From Gemmobacter sp. (lineage in GTDB: Bacteria; Pseudomonadota; Alphaproteobacteria; Rhodobacterales; Rhodobacteraceae), in the NCBI GenBank assembly GCA_030656535.1, contig JAUSPL010000073.1, positions 1 through 16,109 of the forward strand: 16,109 bases of DNA, in the 5' to 3' direction. Positions 1 to 7,599 of the stretch are shown in pieces. The notes beneath the pieces are model-generated. The model searched no databases and had not been told where the DNA came from. It saw only the letters and a list, made by a program, of their open reading frames with translations. Position numbers and translations under genes: made by a program. Position 1 is the stretch's first letter. Every line of letters starts with the position of its first letter.

Positions 1-91
1 CGACCTGCGTGACGCGCACAGGATCGGCCTCGCAGGGCAGGTCGCTCAAGCGGTCCTCGGCTACCTCACCGGGATGCTGTATCCGTCGCAT
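1..91 (-). CDS. N-terminal part of an unidentified gene, cut by the left edge of the window
   Basis: A minus-strand frame opens with ATG at 91 and stays open for 30 codons to the window edge. It begins MRRIQHPGEVAEDRLSD. The start lies 8 bases after the stop of the acyl-CoA synthetase and is preceded by a GGAAAAG ribosome-binding-like stretch, as expected for the next gene of the same operon. The visible residues match no family I recognise, and no domain is present in so short a piece. The position suggests another enzyme of the same CoA-thioester pathway, for example a hydratase, dehydrogenase or esterase, but this is only inference from context. Confidence 0.5.
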   Translation of the reverse strand, partial: MRRIQHPGEVAEDRLSDLPCEADPVRVTQV

Positions 92-99
92 CTTTTCCG

Positions 100-1689
100 T
101 CACGCCACCGGGTCCGGCAACTGACCACGGGCCAGAAGTTCGTCGCGGATCATTTTCTTGGTGATCTTGCCATAGGCCGACTTGGGCAAGGCATCCCACA
201 TCACGACGTAACGCGGCAGCTTGTAGCGTGCCACCTGCGGGGAAAGCCATGCAAGTATGTCATCGGGCCCTGGTGCCGACTGCGGGTTTGGCACGCAGAC
301 GGCCATGCCCACCTCACCCCAGACCGGATCGGGGACGCCCAGCACCGCGACTTCGGACAGGTCGGGATGCAGCAACAGCTTTTCTTCGATCTCGCGGGGA
401 TAGATGTTTGAGCCACCGGAGATATACATGTCGGACGCGCGCCCTGTCAGATAGACAAAGCCCTGCGGGTCCATGTGTCCCAGATCGCCGGTCAGGAACC
501 AGCCGTCGCGGAAGTTCTTCTCATTGGCCGTAGGATTGTCAAAGTAACCTGCAAACACGGCAGGACCGATCACCGCGATTTCGCCGGTTTCGCCAAAGGC
601 GACTTCCTCGCCCTGCGGGTTCTGGATCTGCACCTGCATCCCCGTGCGCGCAAAGCCGCAGGTGCCGATGCGCATCCTGTCATCATCGGCGTGATGATGC
701 GCGGGTGGCAGGACGGTGATGTTCCCTGTCACTTCACCAAGACCGAAATACTGGACCAGCACCGGCCCCAGCTTGTCCAGCGCACGGCGCTGGTCGGCGC
801 GATACATTGGAGCCCCTGCATAGATGACATAGCGCAGGCTGGAGTGGTCGTGTTGATCGACGCCTGGGTCCTCGACCAGCAGTTTCACGATCGTTGGCAC
901 GGTGAACATATTGGTGACACGCCAGCGCGCGACCAGTGCCCATATCTGGGCGGGGTCAAACTTCTCGCCTGCGGGAAGGATGGTTTTCACCCCATGTGCC
1001 ACCTGCGCCAATTGGTGAATGCCTGCGCCGTGCGACAAGGGGGCTACCACGAGCGAGGCGTCCTCGGGTCCTGTCGCGGGCATCAGATCGCACAGGTGGT
1101 TGGTGACCACAAAGGCCAGTTGGCCATGGGTCAGCACGGCGGCCTTGGGTTTGCCCGTGGTGCCGGAGGTGAAGAAGAACCACGCCGGATCATCGCGCTG
1201 CACCGCCACGGGCAAGGGGGCTTTGCCATGATGGCGGGCAATCAGCGCCTCATACTCCGGGCCGATGGAAATCGTCGCATCCACATGCGGCGCGCAGGCA
1301 GCGGCGTGGTCGGGGAACTGCGATCCGCAGAGCAAGAGCCCGGCCCCGGACGAGCCTGCCAGCCATGCCAGATCGTCAGGCGAGAGGCGGAAATTGGCGG
1401 GCACCCAGACGGCGCCCACACGCCAGCAGGCGAACATCGCCTCAAACATCTGGTTGCAATTGGACGATTGCACCAGAACCCGGTCCCCCTTGGCGATGCC
1501 GTAGTCCTGCACCAAAGCCTGCGCGAAGGCAGCGGCGCGGGCCTCGATCTCGGCCCAGCTCCAGGTTTTGTCGCCCCAGACGAAGCCGATATCGTCCCCC
1601 AGCCGCCGCGCGCTTTCGGTCAGCAGATGCGACAGATTCATTACCCGCGTGGAAAAGGGTGTGACACCCTGCGACAGATCCATCCTCAT
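100..1689 (-). CDS. AMP-forming acyl-CoA synthetase (class I adenylate-forming enzyme)
   Basis: It is predicted to activate a carboxylic acid to an acyl-adenylate and then to the CoA thioester in the cytoplasm. The 529-aa length is normal for the family. Visible motifs are the phosphate-binding loop TSGTTGKPK at 174-182, the A5 region YFGLGEVTGN at 314-323, TGDLG at 400-404, the hinge-region GRASDMYISGGSNIYPREIEE segment at 416-436, and the C-terminal PKSAYGKITKK whose K508 is the expected catalytic lysine. In A5 the usual Thr before Glu is replaced by Gly (GLGE rather than GxTE). The chosen ATG overlaps the thiolase stop as ATGA; an in-frame ATG two codons later is an alternative start. Third gene of the iclR-thiolase-synthetase operon. 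The family is well supported but the chain length or ring type of the substrate cannot be told. Confidence 0.93.
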   Translation of the reverse strand: MRMDLSQGVTPFSTRVMNLSHLLTESARRLGDDIGFVWGDKTWSWAEIEARAAAFAQALVQDYGIAKGDRVLVQSSNCNQMFEAMFACWRVGAVWVPANFRLSPDDLAWLAGSSGAGLLLCGSQFPDHAAACAPHVDATISIGPEYEALIARHHGKAPLPVAVQRDDPAWFFFTSGTTGKPKAAVLTHGQLAFVVTNHLCDLMPATGPEDASLVVAPLSHGAGIHQLAQVAHGVKTILPAGEKFDPAQIWALVARWRVTNMFTVPTIVKLLVEDPGVDQHDHSSLRYVIYAGAPMYRADQRRALDKLGPVLVQYFGLGEVTGNITVLPPAHHHADDDRMRIGTCGFARTGMQVQIQNPQGEEVAFGETGEIAVIGPAVFAGYFDNPTANEKNFRDGWFLTGDLGHMDPQGFVYLTGRASDMYISGGSNIYPREIEEKLLLHPDLSEVAVLGVPDPVWGEVGMAVCVPNPQSAPGPDDILAWLSPQVARYKLPRYVVMWDALPKSAYGKITKKMIRDELLARGQLPDPVA

Positions 1690-2855
1690 TTCACGCGTTC
1701 CAGGATCGAGACATAATTGGCCACGGCAGCACCACCCATGTTGAACACGCCTGCAAGCGTGGCACCGGGGATCTGCATCCCTTCGGCCTGACCGGCCAGT
1801 TGCATCGCCGCCATGACATGCATCGACACACCCGTGGCCCCGATGGGGTGGCCCTTGGATTTCAGCCCGCCAGAGGCGTTGACCGGCAGCCGCCCATCCT
1901 TTTGCGTGATCCCTTCGCGGATGATGCGGTGCCCCTGGCCGGGTTCAGCCAGTCCCATCGCTTCGTATTCCAGCATCTCGGCGATGGTGAAACAGTCATG
2001 CGTTTCGACAAGGCTCAGGTCATCCAGCGTCAGGCCGGACTCTGCCAATGCCTTTGACCATGCCATGCGCGCGCCGCGAAACTCCAGCACATCGCGCCGC
2101 GACAGAGCCATGATGTCATTGGCCTGCACCCGCGCCCGAAAGCCAATGGCGCGCTGCATGGTCGCTGCTGTCTCGGCATCGGCCAACACCAGGACCGCCG
2201 CACCGTCCGAGACAAGCGAGCAATCAGTGCGCCGCAATGGACCCGCCACGCGGGGGTTCTTGTCCGAGACGGTGTTGCAGAAGGTCAGTCCGAAATCCTT
2301 GCGCATATGGGCGTAAGGGTTGGCCATGCCATTGGCGTGGTTCTTGGCGGCGATCATTGCGAGTTCTTCCGAGCGGTCGCCGTAGCGCTGGAAATAGCTG
2401 TGCGCGATCTGTCCGAACAGGCCAGCAAAGCCGCCGTCAACATCCCCTTCCTCTGCGCGGTAACTGGCCCCCAACAGGATGTCGCCCACTTCGGCCGTGG
2501 GGGTGGCGGTCATCTTCTCTGCTCCGACGACCAAGGCGATGCGCCCGCGTCCTGCCTCGATGAAATCCATCGCGCCGAACAGCGCCGCCGATCCGGTCGC
2601 GCAGGCATTCTCGAACCGGGTCGCCGGTGTATGGGCCAAGCCATCGGTCCCCATGGCGACCAAGGCACCCTGAAAATCCTGCTTGGAAAAGCCGTTGTTG
2701 AAGACGCCCACGAAAATGCCGTCCACATCTTGCGCGCCGATCTGCGCGTGGGCCAATGCCTGCGACACTGCCTCGGCCATCAGGCTTTCGGTGTCGGGGT
2801 GTTCGGATTTGCCAAAGGTTGTATGGCCCCAGCCTATGATCTGTGCGCGTGTCAT
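1686..2855 (-). CDS. Thiolase-family acyl-CoA acetyltransferase, SCPx-like
   Basis: It is predicted to cleave a 3-oxoacyl-CoA with CoA, or to run the reverse condensation. The 389-aa length fits the family. The nucleophilic cysteine is C85 in FENACATGSA. An HDCF motif lies at 286-289, and GGLKSKGHPIGATG, with H336, at 329-342. The C-terminal glycine loop reads NMGGAA (372-377) without the CxGGG cysteine of classical degradative thiolases. HDCF together with the altered C-terminal loop places it with the sterol-carrier-protein-x/lipid-transfer type rather than the FadA/PhaA type. Such thiolases often have a DUF35 OB-fold partner, and none is visible here. The ATG overlaps the iclR stop by 4 bases and its own stop overlaps the synthetase start, so translation of the three genes is probably coupled. 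Confidence 0.92.
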   Translation of the reverse strand: MTRAQIIGWGHTTFGKSEHPDTESLMAEAVSQALAHAQIGAQDVDGIFVGVFNNGFSKQDFQGALVAMGTDGLAHTPATRFENACATGSAALFGAMDFIEAGRGRIALVVGAEKMTATPTAEVGDILLGASYRAEEGDVDGGFAGLFGQIAHSYFQRYGDRSEELAMIAAKNHANGMANPYAHMRKDFGLTFCNTVSDKNPRVAGPLRRTDCSLVSDGAAVLVLADAETAATMQRAIGFRARVQANDIMALSRRDVLEFRGARMAWSKALAESGLTLDDLSLVETHDCFTIAEMLEYEAMGLAEPGQGHRIIREGITQKDGRLPVNASGGLKSKGHPIGATGVSMHVMAAMQLAGQAEGMQIPGATLAGVFNMGGAAVANYVSILERVK

Positions 2856-3700
2856 GGTTCGTTTCCTTTCTGTGGCTTGCCTTCGTGCCGACCTGGGGTC
2901 GGGGCGATGGCCAGGCGTGTTTCAATCAGGCGCGCCTCGGCTTGCAGCTTCTGCGCAAGCTCGCTGCGGCGGGGTTCCTTCATCCGGCTCTCGATGGCGG
3001 CCAGTGAGACGGCGCCGACCAACTGGCCTTTCTGTCCCCGCAAGGCGACACCAAGGCCCCATGAATCCTCGAAAATAAGACCGGGGTTCAGGGCCACGCC
3101 GGTTGCCCGCGTCTGCGCAAGATGGGCGCGCAATGTCTCAGGGGGTAGCCGGGGATAGTTGCTGATCAACTCTGCATCGTTGGAGGTCATCACCTCTTCG
3201 GCCTCGGCCTCGGGCAGCGCGGCCAGCATGGCCAGCGATCCCGCCCCCACGCCCAGCGGATGATGTCCGCCGGGCATCAGCGCATAGGTGCGTATCGGAT
3301 AGGTGCCTTCCTCGCGGTGCAGGCAGACCGAGTATCGCCCGCGTCGCACCGACAGAAAGGCGGCATCCCCTGTCGTACGCGCAAGGCGTTGCAGACTGTC
3401 GATGGTCTGGGACAAGAGCCCGTGGCGATCCTGCGCCAGAAGGCCCAGAAGGTAGGCTTCTTCCCCCAGATGATAGGTGCGGCTGATGTCTGACTGTTCG
3501 ACCAGCCGCGCCCGCATGAGGGCCAGCACAAGGCGTCTGACCGTGGCCTTGTTCAGCCCGGTTTCCGTCACAAGACCCGATAACGTGATGCCCACTGCCG
3601 AGTGCTGTCCGATCAGCGACAGCAGCGCCAGTGCCCGGTCCACGCTTTGTGCGCCGCCAAGCGGGGAATCCTGCTCATAAAATTTCACAATATGAACCAC
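2852..3700 (-). CDS. IclR-family transcriptional regulator
   Basis: The predicted product is a 282-aa DNA-binding regulator with the two-domain IclR layout. A winged helix-turn-helix occupies about residues 17-80, with the recognition helix near 47-60 (GLNKATVRRLVLAL). The effector-binding domain covers about 90-265 and includes HPLGVGAGSLAMLAALP at 147-163. It is first in the minus-strand operon and divergent from the dctP transporter, so it likely controls both arms through the shared 3701-3874 region, responding to the transported acid or its CoA ester. The start is uncertain. The longest frame uses GTG at 3700 and a second GTG lies at 3688. Neither has a convincing ribosome-binding site, and conserved sequence begins only at about residue 13. 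Confidence 0.9.
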   Translation of the reverse strand: MVHIVKFYEQDSPLGGAQSVDRALALLSLIGQHSAVGITLSGLVTETGLNKATVRRLVLALMRARLVEQSDISRTYHLGEEAYLLGLLAQDRHGLLSQTIDSLQRLARTTGDAAFLSVRRGRYSVCLHREEGTYPIRTYALMPGGHHPLGVGAGSLAMLAALPEAEAEEVMTSNDAELISNYPRLPPETLRAHLAQTRATGVALNPGLIFEDSWGLGVALRGQKGQLVGAVSLAAIESRMKEPRRSELAQKLQAEARLIETRLAIAPTPGRHEGKPQKGNEP

Positions 3701-3874
3701 AAACAGGGGATCTTTCTTGCTATGGCCTGCGTATTTTCTGTTATTCTGAATTTATTTCAGGCGAGTTGCAAGTTTTTGTTGCAATTCTGAAAATCAAAGG
3801 TCCACTATTTGATCAACCCGGCGGCGGCGTGAGGACAGTGTCGGTGAGCGAAGGGTATTCCAAGGGAGGGACGA
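3701..3874. promoter_or_regulatory. Divergent regulatory region between the iclR operon and the TRAP operon
   Basis: This AT-richer region carries several repeats. GTTGCAA occurs at 3765-3771 and again at 3778-3784, and each contains the palindrome TTGCAA. CTGAA-tttat-TTCAG is a perfect inverted repeat at 3746-3760. ATTCTGAA occurs at 3743-3750 and 3784-3791. These are candidate operator half-sites for the divergent IclR protein. TTGCAA at 3779-3784 with CACTAT at 3803-3808 (18-base spacing) is a weak possible promoter for dctP. A strong ribosome-binding site, AAGGGAGGGA, ends at 3871 just ahead of the dctP ATG. The presence of repeats is observed; the operator assignment is inferred. Confidence 0.5.
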
Positions 3875-4879
3875 ATGAAATTTTTCAACATCACAGGCGC
3901 GGCGCTGGCGGCAAGCCTTGCGGTCGCAGTCAATATCGGTGCGGCAAGCGCGCAAGAACTGCGACTGTCGCATAATACAGGTGACACGACGACGTGGCAC
4001 AAGGGTGCCGAGCGTTTTGCCGAGCTGCTGGCCGAACGCTCAGGCGGCGATGTGACGGTGCGCGTATTCCCCAACGCGCAGCTGTCGGGCGGCGATCAGA
4101 TGCGCCAGGCCGAAATGGTCGGTCGCGGCGCGCTGGATATGGTGGTGACTTCGGCCATCAACGTGACCCCGCTGGTGCCCGAGATGGCGGTGTTCTCGCT
4201 CCCTTACCTCTATTCCAATTATGAGCAGGTCGATGCGACCACACAGGGCGCACCCGGACAGATTTTGGCGGATATTCTGCTGGAAAAGGGCATTGTCGTT
4301 CTGGCTTGGGGCGAGAATGGTTTCCGCGAAGTGACCAACAATACACGCCCGATCCGCACCCCTGATGACATGCGCGGTCTGAACATGCGTGTGGCGGGCC
4401 CGATGTATATCGACGTGATGAACGCACTGGGCGCCAATCCCCAGCAGATGCAGTGGGGCGAGACGATGTCGGCGCTGCAGCAAGGCGTTGTGGATGGGCA
4501 GGAAAACCCCATTGGTGCCGTGATCATTCCGCAGCAGGTCTATGAGGTGCAGAAATACCTGACCGCGTGGCATTATTCCTATGACCCGATCTTCCTTGGT
4601 GTTTCCAAGGATGTCTGGGACAAATTCGACGCTGACAAGCAGACGATGCTCCGTGAGGCAGCTCAGGAAGCGATGGACTACCAGCGTCAGATCACACGCG
4701 AGGGAACGGCGAAGGGGATCGACTTCCTGCGCGAGAAGGGCATGGAGGTCTATGAGCCGACTGACGAAGAACTGGCAGCCTTCCGCACGGCCACGCAACC
4801 CGCCTTTGATCAGTGGGCTGCGAAGGTGGGCCCCGAGATCGTGGGCGCGTTCCAAGACGCTATCGCCGCCACCAACTGA
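3875..4879 (+). CDS. dctP: TRAP transporter periplasmic solute-binding protein DctP
   Basis: It is predicted to capture an organic anion in the periplasm and deliver it to the DctQM permease. The 334-aa product starts with a Sec signal peptide (MKFFNITGAALAASLAVAVN...) whose likely cleavage is after ASA at residue 26. The mature protein shows the DctP fold signatures. These are LRLSHNTGDTTTWHKGAERF from 29, a RVFPNAQLSGGDQMRQAEMV stretch from 63, FREVTNNTRPI at 150-160, and MRVAGP at 171-176, whose R172 is the usual carboxylate-binding arginine. VVDGQENP at 205-212 is also typical. It is first of dctP-dctQ-dctM-SDR and is preceded by a strong ribosome-binding site. The conserved arginine suggests a carboxylate substrate, but which one cannot be inferred. 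Confidence 0.95.
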   Translation: MKFFNITGAALAASLAVAVNIGAASAQELRLSHNTGDTTTWHKGAERFAELLAERSGGDVTVRVFPNAQLSGGDQMRQAEMVGRGALDMVVTSAINVTPLVPEMAVFSLPYLYSNYEQVDATTQGAPGQILADILLEKGIVVLAWGENGFREVTNNTRPIRTPDDMRGLNMRVAGPMYIDVMNALGANPQQMQWGETMSALQQGVVDGQENPIGAVIIPQQVYEVQKYLTAWHYSYDPIFLGVSKDVWDKFDADKQTMLREAAQEAMDYQRQITREGTAKGIDFLREKGMEVYEPTDEELAAFRTATQPAFDQWAAKVGPEIVGAFQDAIAATN

Positions 4880-4893
4880 GGTGTGACCTAGCC

Positions 4894-4926
4894 GCCCGTG
4901 GCCGCCGAACAGGGCCACGGGCTTTT
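4894..4926 (+). terminator. Intercistronic hairpin between dctP and dctQ (partial terminator or mRNA-stabilising stem)
   Basis: GCCCGTGGCC at 4894-4903 pairs perfectly with GGCCACGGGC at 4913-4922 across a 9-base loop and is followed by TTTT at 4923-4926. It lies 14 bases after the dctP stop and 20 bases before the preferred dctQ start. A stem here would reduce read-through into the permease genes or protect the dctP message. Either effect gives the excess of binding protein usual in these operons. Confidence 0.7.
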
Positions 4927-4945
4927 GCTGTCAGGGTTCCGATTG

Positions 4946-5446
4946 ATGATACGTCTTTTGTTGCGCGACTTTGAAAAGATCGTCTGCGCCATCCTGTTTG
5001 TTGCCATGACGGGCATCGGCTTTGTGAATGTCGTTGTTCGCTACGGCACCAACTTGTCCTTTGCCGCGAACGAGGAACTGCTGGTCAATGGCTTTCTGCT
5101 GCTGACAGTGTTCGGTGCCGCCATCGCCGCACGGCGCGGAGAGCATCTGGCCGTGACCATGGTGCATGACATGTTGCCACGTTGGCTGTGGTCGCCGGTT
5201 TTCCTGCTGTCCGTTGCCTTGTCCGTGGCTTTGCTGGCGTTCTCAGCCTGGTTCTCTTGGGAAGCGATGATGAATATCAAGCGGGTCGGGATGCGATCTT
5301 ACGGTCTGGGACTGCCTGCATGGTATTATCAGGCCGCTTTGCCTTTGGGTTTTGCACTGATCATCCTGCGCTATCTGCAACATGCCTGGACAGTCCTGCG
5401 CGCGGGGCCTGATGCCAAAGCAGTAGCCGAGGGCGATCATGTTTGA
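4946..5446 (+). CDS. dctQ: TRAP transporter small permease subunit DctQ
   Basis: This is the 166-aa inner-membrane small subunit, which works with DctM to import the solute bound by DctP, driven by a sodium gradient in characterised members. Four hydrophobic segments lie at about 11-32, 45-64, 82-104 and 124-146. The family signature E43-E44 followed by a GAAIAARRGEHLAV stretch (57-70) is present. I prefer ATG at 4946 over the in-frame GTG at 4898. The GTG sits inside the hairpin, would add a 16-residue tail not typical of the family, and lacks a ribosome-binding site. A weak CAGGGTT lies ahead of 4946. The 3' end overlaps the dctM start by 8 bases. Confidence 0.9.
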   Translation: MIRLLLRDFEKIVCAILFVAMTGIGFVNVVVRYGTNLSFAANEELLVNGFLLLTVFGAAIAARRGEHLAVTMVHDMLPRWLWSPVFLLSVALSVALLAFSAWFSWEAMMNIKRVGMRSYGLGLPAWYYQAALPLGFALIILRYLQHAWTVLRAGPDAKAVAEGDHV

Positions 5447-6785
5447 GCTGATCGGCATCTCATCGGCCGGAACGCAGATGATCATCGTTTTTTTCCTGCT
5501 GCTGGCGCTGCGGGTGCCTGTGGCCTTCGCGCTGGGTCTGTCGGCGCTTTATGCGATGTGGACCATCGGCTTCGGTCTGGAACTGGCCGGGGATCTGATC
5601 GCCACGGGCATCACCAAATTCTCGCTTCTGGCGATCCCGTTCTTCATTCTGGCAGGCACCTTGATGGGCAGTCTTGGCATCGCCGAACGGATGATCCGTT
5701 TCTTCCGGGTCGCCGTGGGCGATCTTCCGGGGGGAATGGGCACAGTGGGCACCATCGTTTGCCTGTTCTGGGGCGCGGTCAGCGGATCGGGCCCCGCATC
5801 CGTCGCTGCGATCGGCCCCATGATCATCAAGGGTATGGAGGAGGACGGTTATGACCGGGCCTTCGCGGCTGGACTGGTGGTGACGGGAGCGGCCTTCTCG
5901 ATCGTGATCCCGCCGTCCATCGGGCTGGTGATCTATGGTGTCATAGCCGAAACCTCGATCTCGCAACTGTTCATCGCGGCCATCATACCGGGTGTCTTCA
6001 TGGCCCTGATCATGGTCCTGGTGCTGCCGTTCGCTCATCGCCGCACCGGGGCGGATAGAGTGCCCGGAAGGGGCAATGCCTTGCAATCCCTCAGCCCGCA
6101 CCCCTATGCCGATGCGCCACGGCGGGTTGCTCTTTGGCAGTCCTTCCGGGACAGTTTCTGGGGGCTGATGACACCTGTGGTCATTCTGGGCGGCATCTAT
6201 CTCGGTATTTTCACCCCGACCGAGGCCGCCATCGTCGCCACAGTCTATGCTCTTGCTGTGGGTGCTTTCGCCTATCGCACCCTGACCGCGAAGGCGCTTT
6301 TCGATGCGCTGGGCGATGCAGCGGCATCCTCTGCGGTCGTAATGCTGATCGTGGCCTATGCCAGCCTGTTTGGCTGGGTGGTCACGGTCGATGATCTGGT
6401 GGGCAGCTATTCCAGCGCGCTCTTAGGAGTGAGCGAGAATGGCTGGGTGATCCTTCTTGTTGTCATGGTGATCCTGCTGATTGCTGGGATGTTCATGGAC
6501 CCTGTGACCGTCATGTTCATCGCCCTGCCGATTTTCCTGCCGGTGGCGCGCGAAATGGGATGGGATCCGGTCTGGTTCGGGGTGCTGGTCATGGTCAATC
6601 TGGCCATCGGTCTGATCACCCCGCCTGTGGGGATCAATCTCTATGTGGCGGCCAATGTGACAAAACTCAGCATCGAACAGGTGGCTCGAGGCACAATGCC
6701 GTTCATGCTGGCAAGTCTGGTTGGTTTGATCGTGATCGCGACGGTGCCGCAAATGTCGTTAATACTGGTGGAATGGTTGCGGTAA
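5439..6785 (+). CDS. dctM: TRAP transporter large permease subunit DctM
   Basis: This is the 448-aa polytopic inner-membrane subunit that forms the transport channel of the TRAP system. It is hydrophobic throughout, with roughly twelve transmembrane segments. DctM signatures are visible: LAIPFFILAGTLMGSLGIAE from about 64, FWGAVSGSGPASVAAIG from about 110, IPPS at 157-160, and the C-terminal LITPPVGINLYVAANV. A hydrophilic loop around residues 200-230 (RRTGADRVPGRGN...) makes it a little longer than the typical 425-430 aa; this is a cytoplasmic-loop variation rather than an extra domain. It overlaps dctQ by 8 bases, implying coupled translation, and is followed 25 bases later by the SDR gene. 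Confidence 0.95.
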   Translation: MFELIGISSAGTQMIIVFFLLLALRVPVAFALGLSALYAMWTIGFGLELAGDLIATGITKFSLLAIPFFILAGTLMGSLGIAERMIRFFRVAVGDLPGGMGTVGTIVCLFWGAVSGSGPASVAAIGPMIIKGMEEDGYDRAFAAGLVVTGAAFSIVIPPSIGLVIYGVIAETSISQLFIAAIIPGVFMALIMVLVLPFAHRRTGADRVPGRGNALQSLSPHPYADAPRRVALWQSFRDSFWGLMTPVVILGGIYLGIFTPTEAAIVATVYALAVGAFAYRTLTAKALFDALGDAAASSAVVMLIVAYASLFGWVVTVDDLVGSYSSALLGVSENGWVILLVVMVILLIAGMFMDPVTVMFIALPIFLPVAREMGWDPVWFGVLVMVNLAIGLITPPVGINLYVAANVTKLSIEQVARGTMPFMLASLVGLIVIATVPQMSLILVEWLR

Positions 6786-6810
6786 GCGACCGCAAGGCAA
6801 AGGTTTGGAC

Positions 6811-7569
6811 ATGCAGACAGCAGTCGTAACGGGTGCCGCGCGCGGCATCGGACTGGCAACAACGCAGTTGATGTTGGCCGAGGGCTGGCAGGTCGCCATG
6901 ATTGACCGCGATGTGGCGGTGCTGATGGCCGCGGCCGAAGGGTTGGAGAATGTATTACCCGTGGCCTGCGATGTCTCGGACCCGGAACAGGTAAGCGCCA
7001 TGACAGCCATGGTGGTCGACCGCTTTGGACGCATCGACGCCTTGGTCAACAACGCGGGTGTGGCCGACTTCCGCCCATTGGCTGATACCGATCTCGCGAT
7101 CTGGCGCGAGGTGATGGCCACCAATCTTGATGGGGTGTTTCTGACCAGCCAAACCGTTCTGCCACATCTCAAGGCGACACAGGGCGCGATCGTCAATATC
7201 GCCTCGATCTCCGGGCTGCGGGCCAGCACCCTGCGAGTCGCCTATGGCACCTCGAAAGCCGCTGTTATCCATCTGACGCGTCAACAGGCCGCCGAACTGG
7301 GGGAATGGGGCGTGCGGGCCAATTGCGTGGCGCCCGGTCCGGTGGATACCAAACTGGCATTGGCCGTTCATTCCCCGGCCATTCGCGCCGCCTATCACGA
7401 TGCCATTCCGTTGAACCGCTATGGCCGCGAACACGAGATTGCCGAGGCGATCGTCTTTCTGTGCTCGAAACGGGCCAGCTATGTCACTGGGCAGGTGATC
7501 GCCGTTGACGGCGGGTTCGATGCGGTGGGCGTCGGGTTGCCGGCGCTGCGTGACCACCAGCCGACCTGA
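6811..7569 (+). CDS. Short-chain dehydrogenase/reductase (classical SDR)
   Basis: It is predicted to be an NAD(P)-dependent oxidoreductase acting on an alcohol/ketone pair, perhaps a hydroxyacyl intermediate of the pathway encoded on the other strand. The 252-aa product has TGAARGIG at 7-14, D32 after the second strand (favouring NAD over NADP), NNAG at 80-83 and N105. The catalytic set is S132, Y145 and K149 (YGTSK), followed by the PGPVDT segment at 175-180. ATG at 6811 is chosen because AAAGG lies 7 bases upstream; a TTG two codons earlier is possible but less likely. It is last in the dctPQM operon, so the enzyme is probably co-expressed with substrate uptake. Substrate not predictable. 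Confidence 0.92.
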   Translation: MQTAVVTGAARGIGLATTQLMLAEGWQVAMIDRDVAVLMAAAEGLENVLPVACDVSDPEQVSAMTAMVVDRFGRIDALVNNAGVADFRPLADTDLAIWREVMATNLDGVFLTSQTVLPHLKATQGAIVNIASISGLRASTLRVAYGTSKAAVIHLTRQQAAELGEWGVRANCVAPGPVDTKLALAVHSPAIRAAYHDAIPLNRYGREHEIAEAIVFLCSKRASYVTGQVIAVDGGFDAVGVGLPALRDHQPT

Positions 7570-7574
7570 AAGTT

Positions 7575-7599
7575 ACGCCTCCAGACAGGCGTTTCTATT
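7575..7599 (+). terminator. Rho-independent-like terminator of the dctPQM-SDR operon
   Basis: ACGCCT (7575-7580) and AGGCGT (7587-7592) form a perfect 6-bp stem with a 6-base loop, followed by the T-rich TTCTATTTATT. It begins 5 bases after the SDR stop codon, as expected for the end of the operon. The short stem makes it a modest terminator. Confidence 0.6.

Noticed and set aside
475..1716. Long plus-strand open frame of 413 codons
   Set aside because: It is antisense to the acyl-CoA synthetase, which has all family motifs; His/Arg/Gly-rich composition is typical of a shadow frame in high-GC DNA.
2307..3158. Plus-strand open frame of 283 codons
   Set aside because: Antisense to the thiolase and iclR genes and without any recognisable domain.
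4040..4918. Minus-strand open frame of 292 codons
   Set aside because: Antisense to dctP; His/Arg-rich shadow with no start signal.
4898..4945. Extension of DctQ to a GTG start at 4898
   Set aside because: The GTG lies inside the intercistronic hairpin, lacks a ribosome-binding site and adds residues not seen in the family.
5460..6101. Minus-strand open frame of 213 codons
   Set aside because: Antisense to dctM; rich in Arg, Asp, His and Gln as expected for the complement of a hydrophobic membrane protein.
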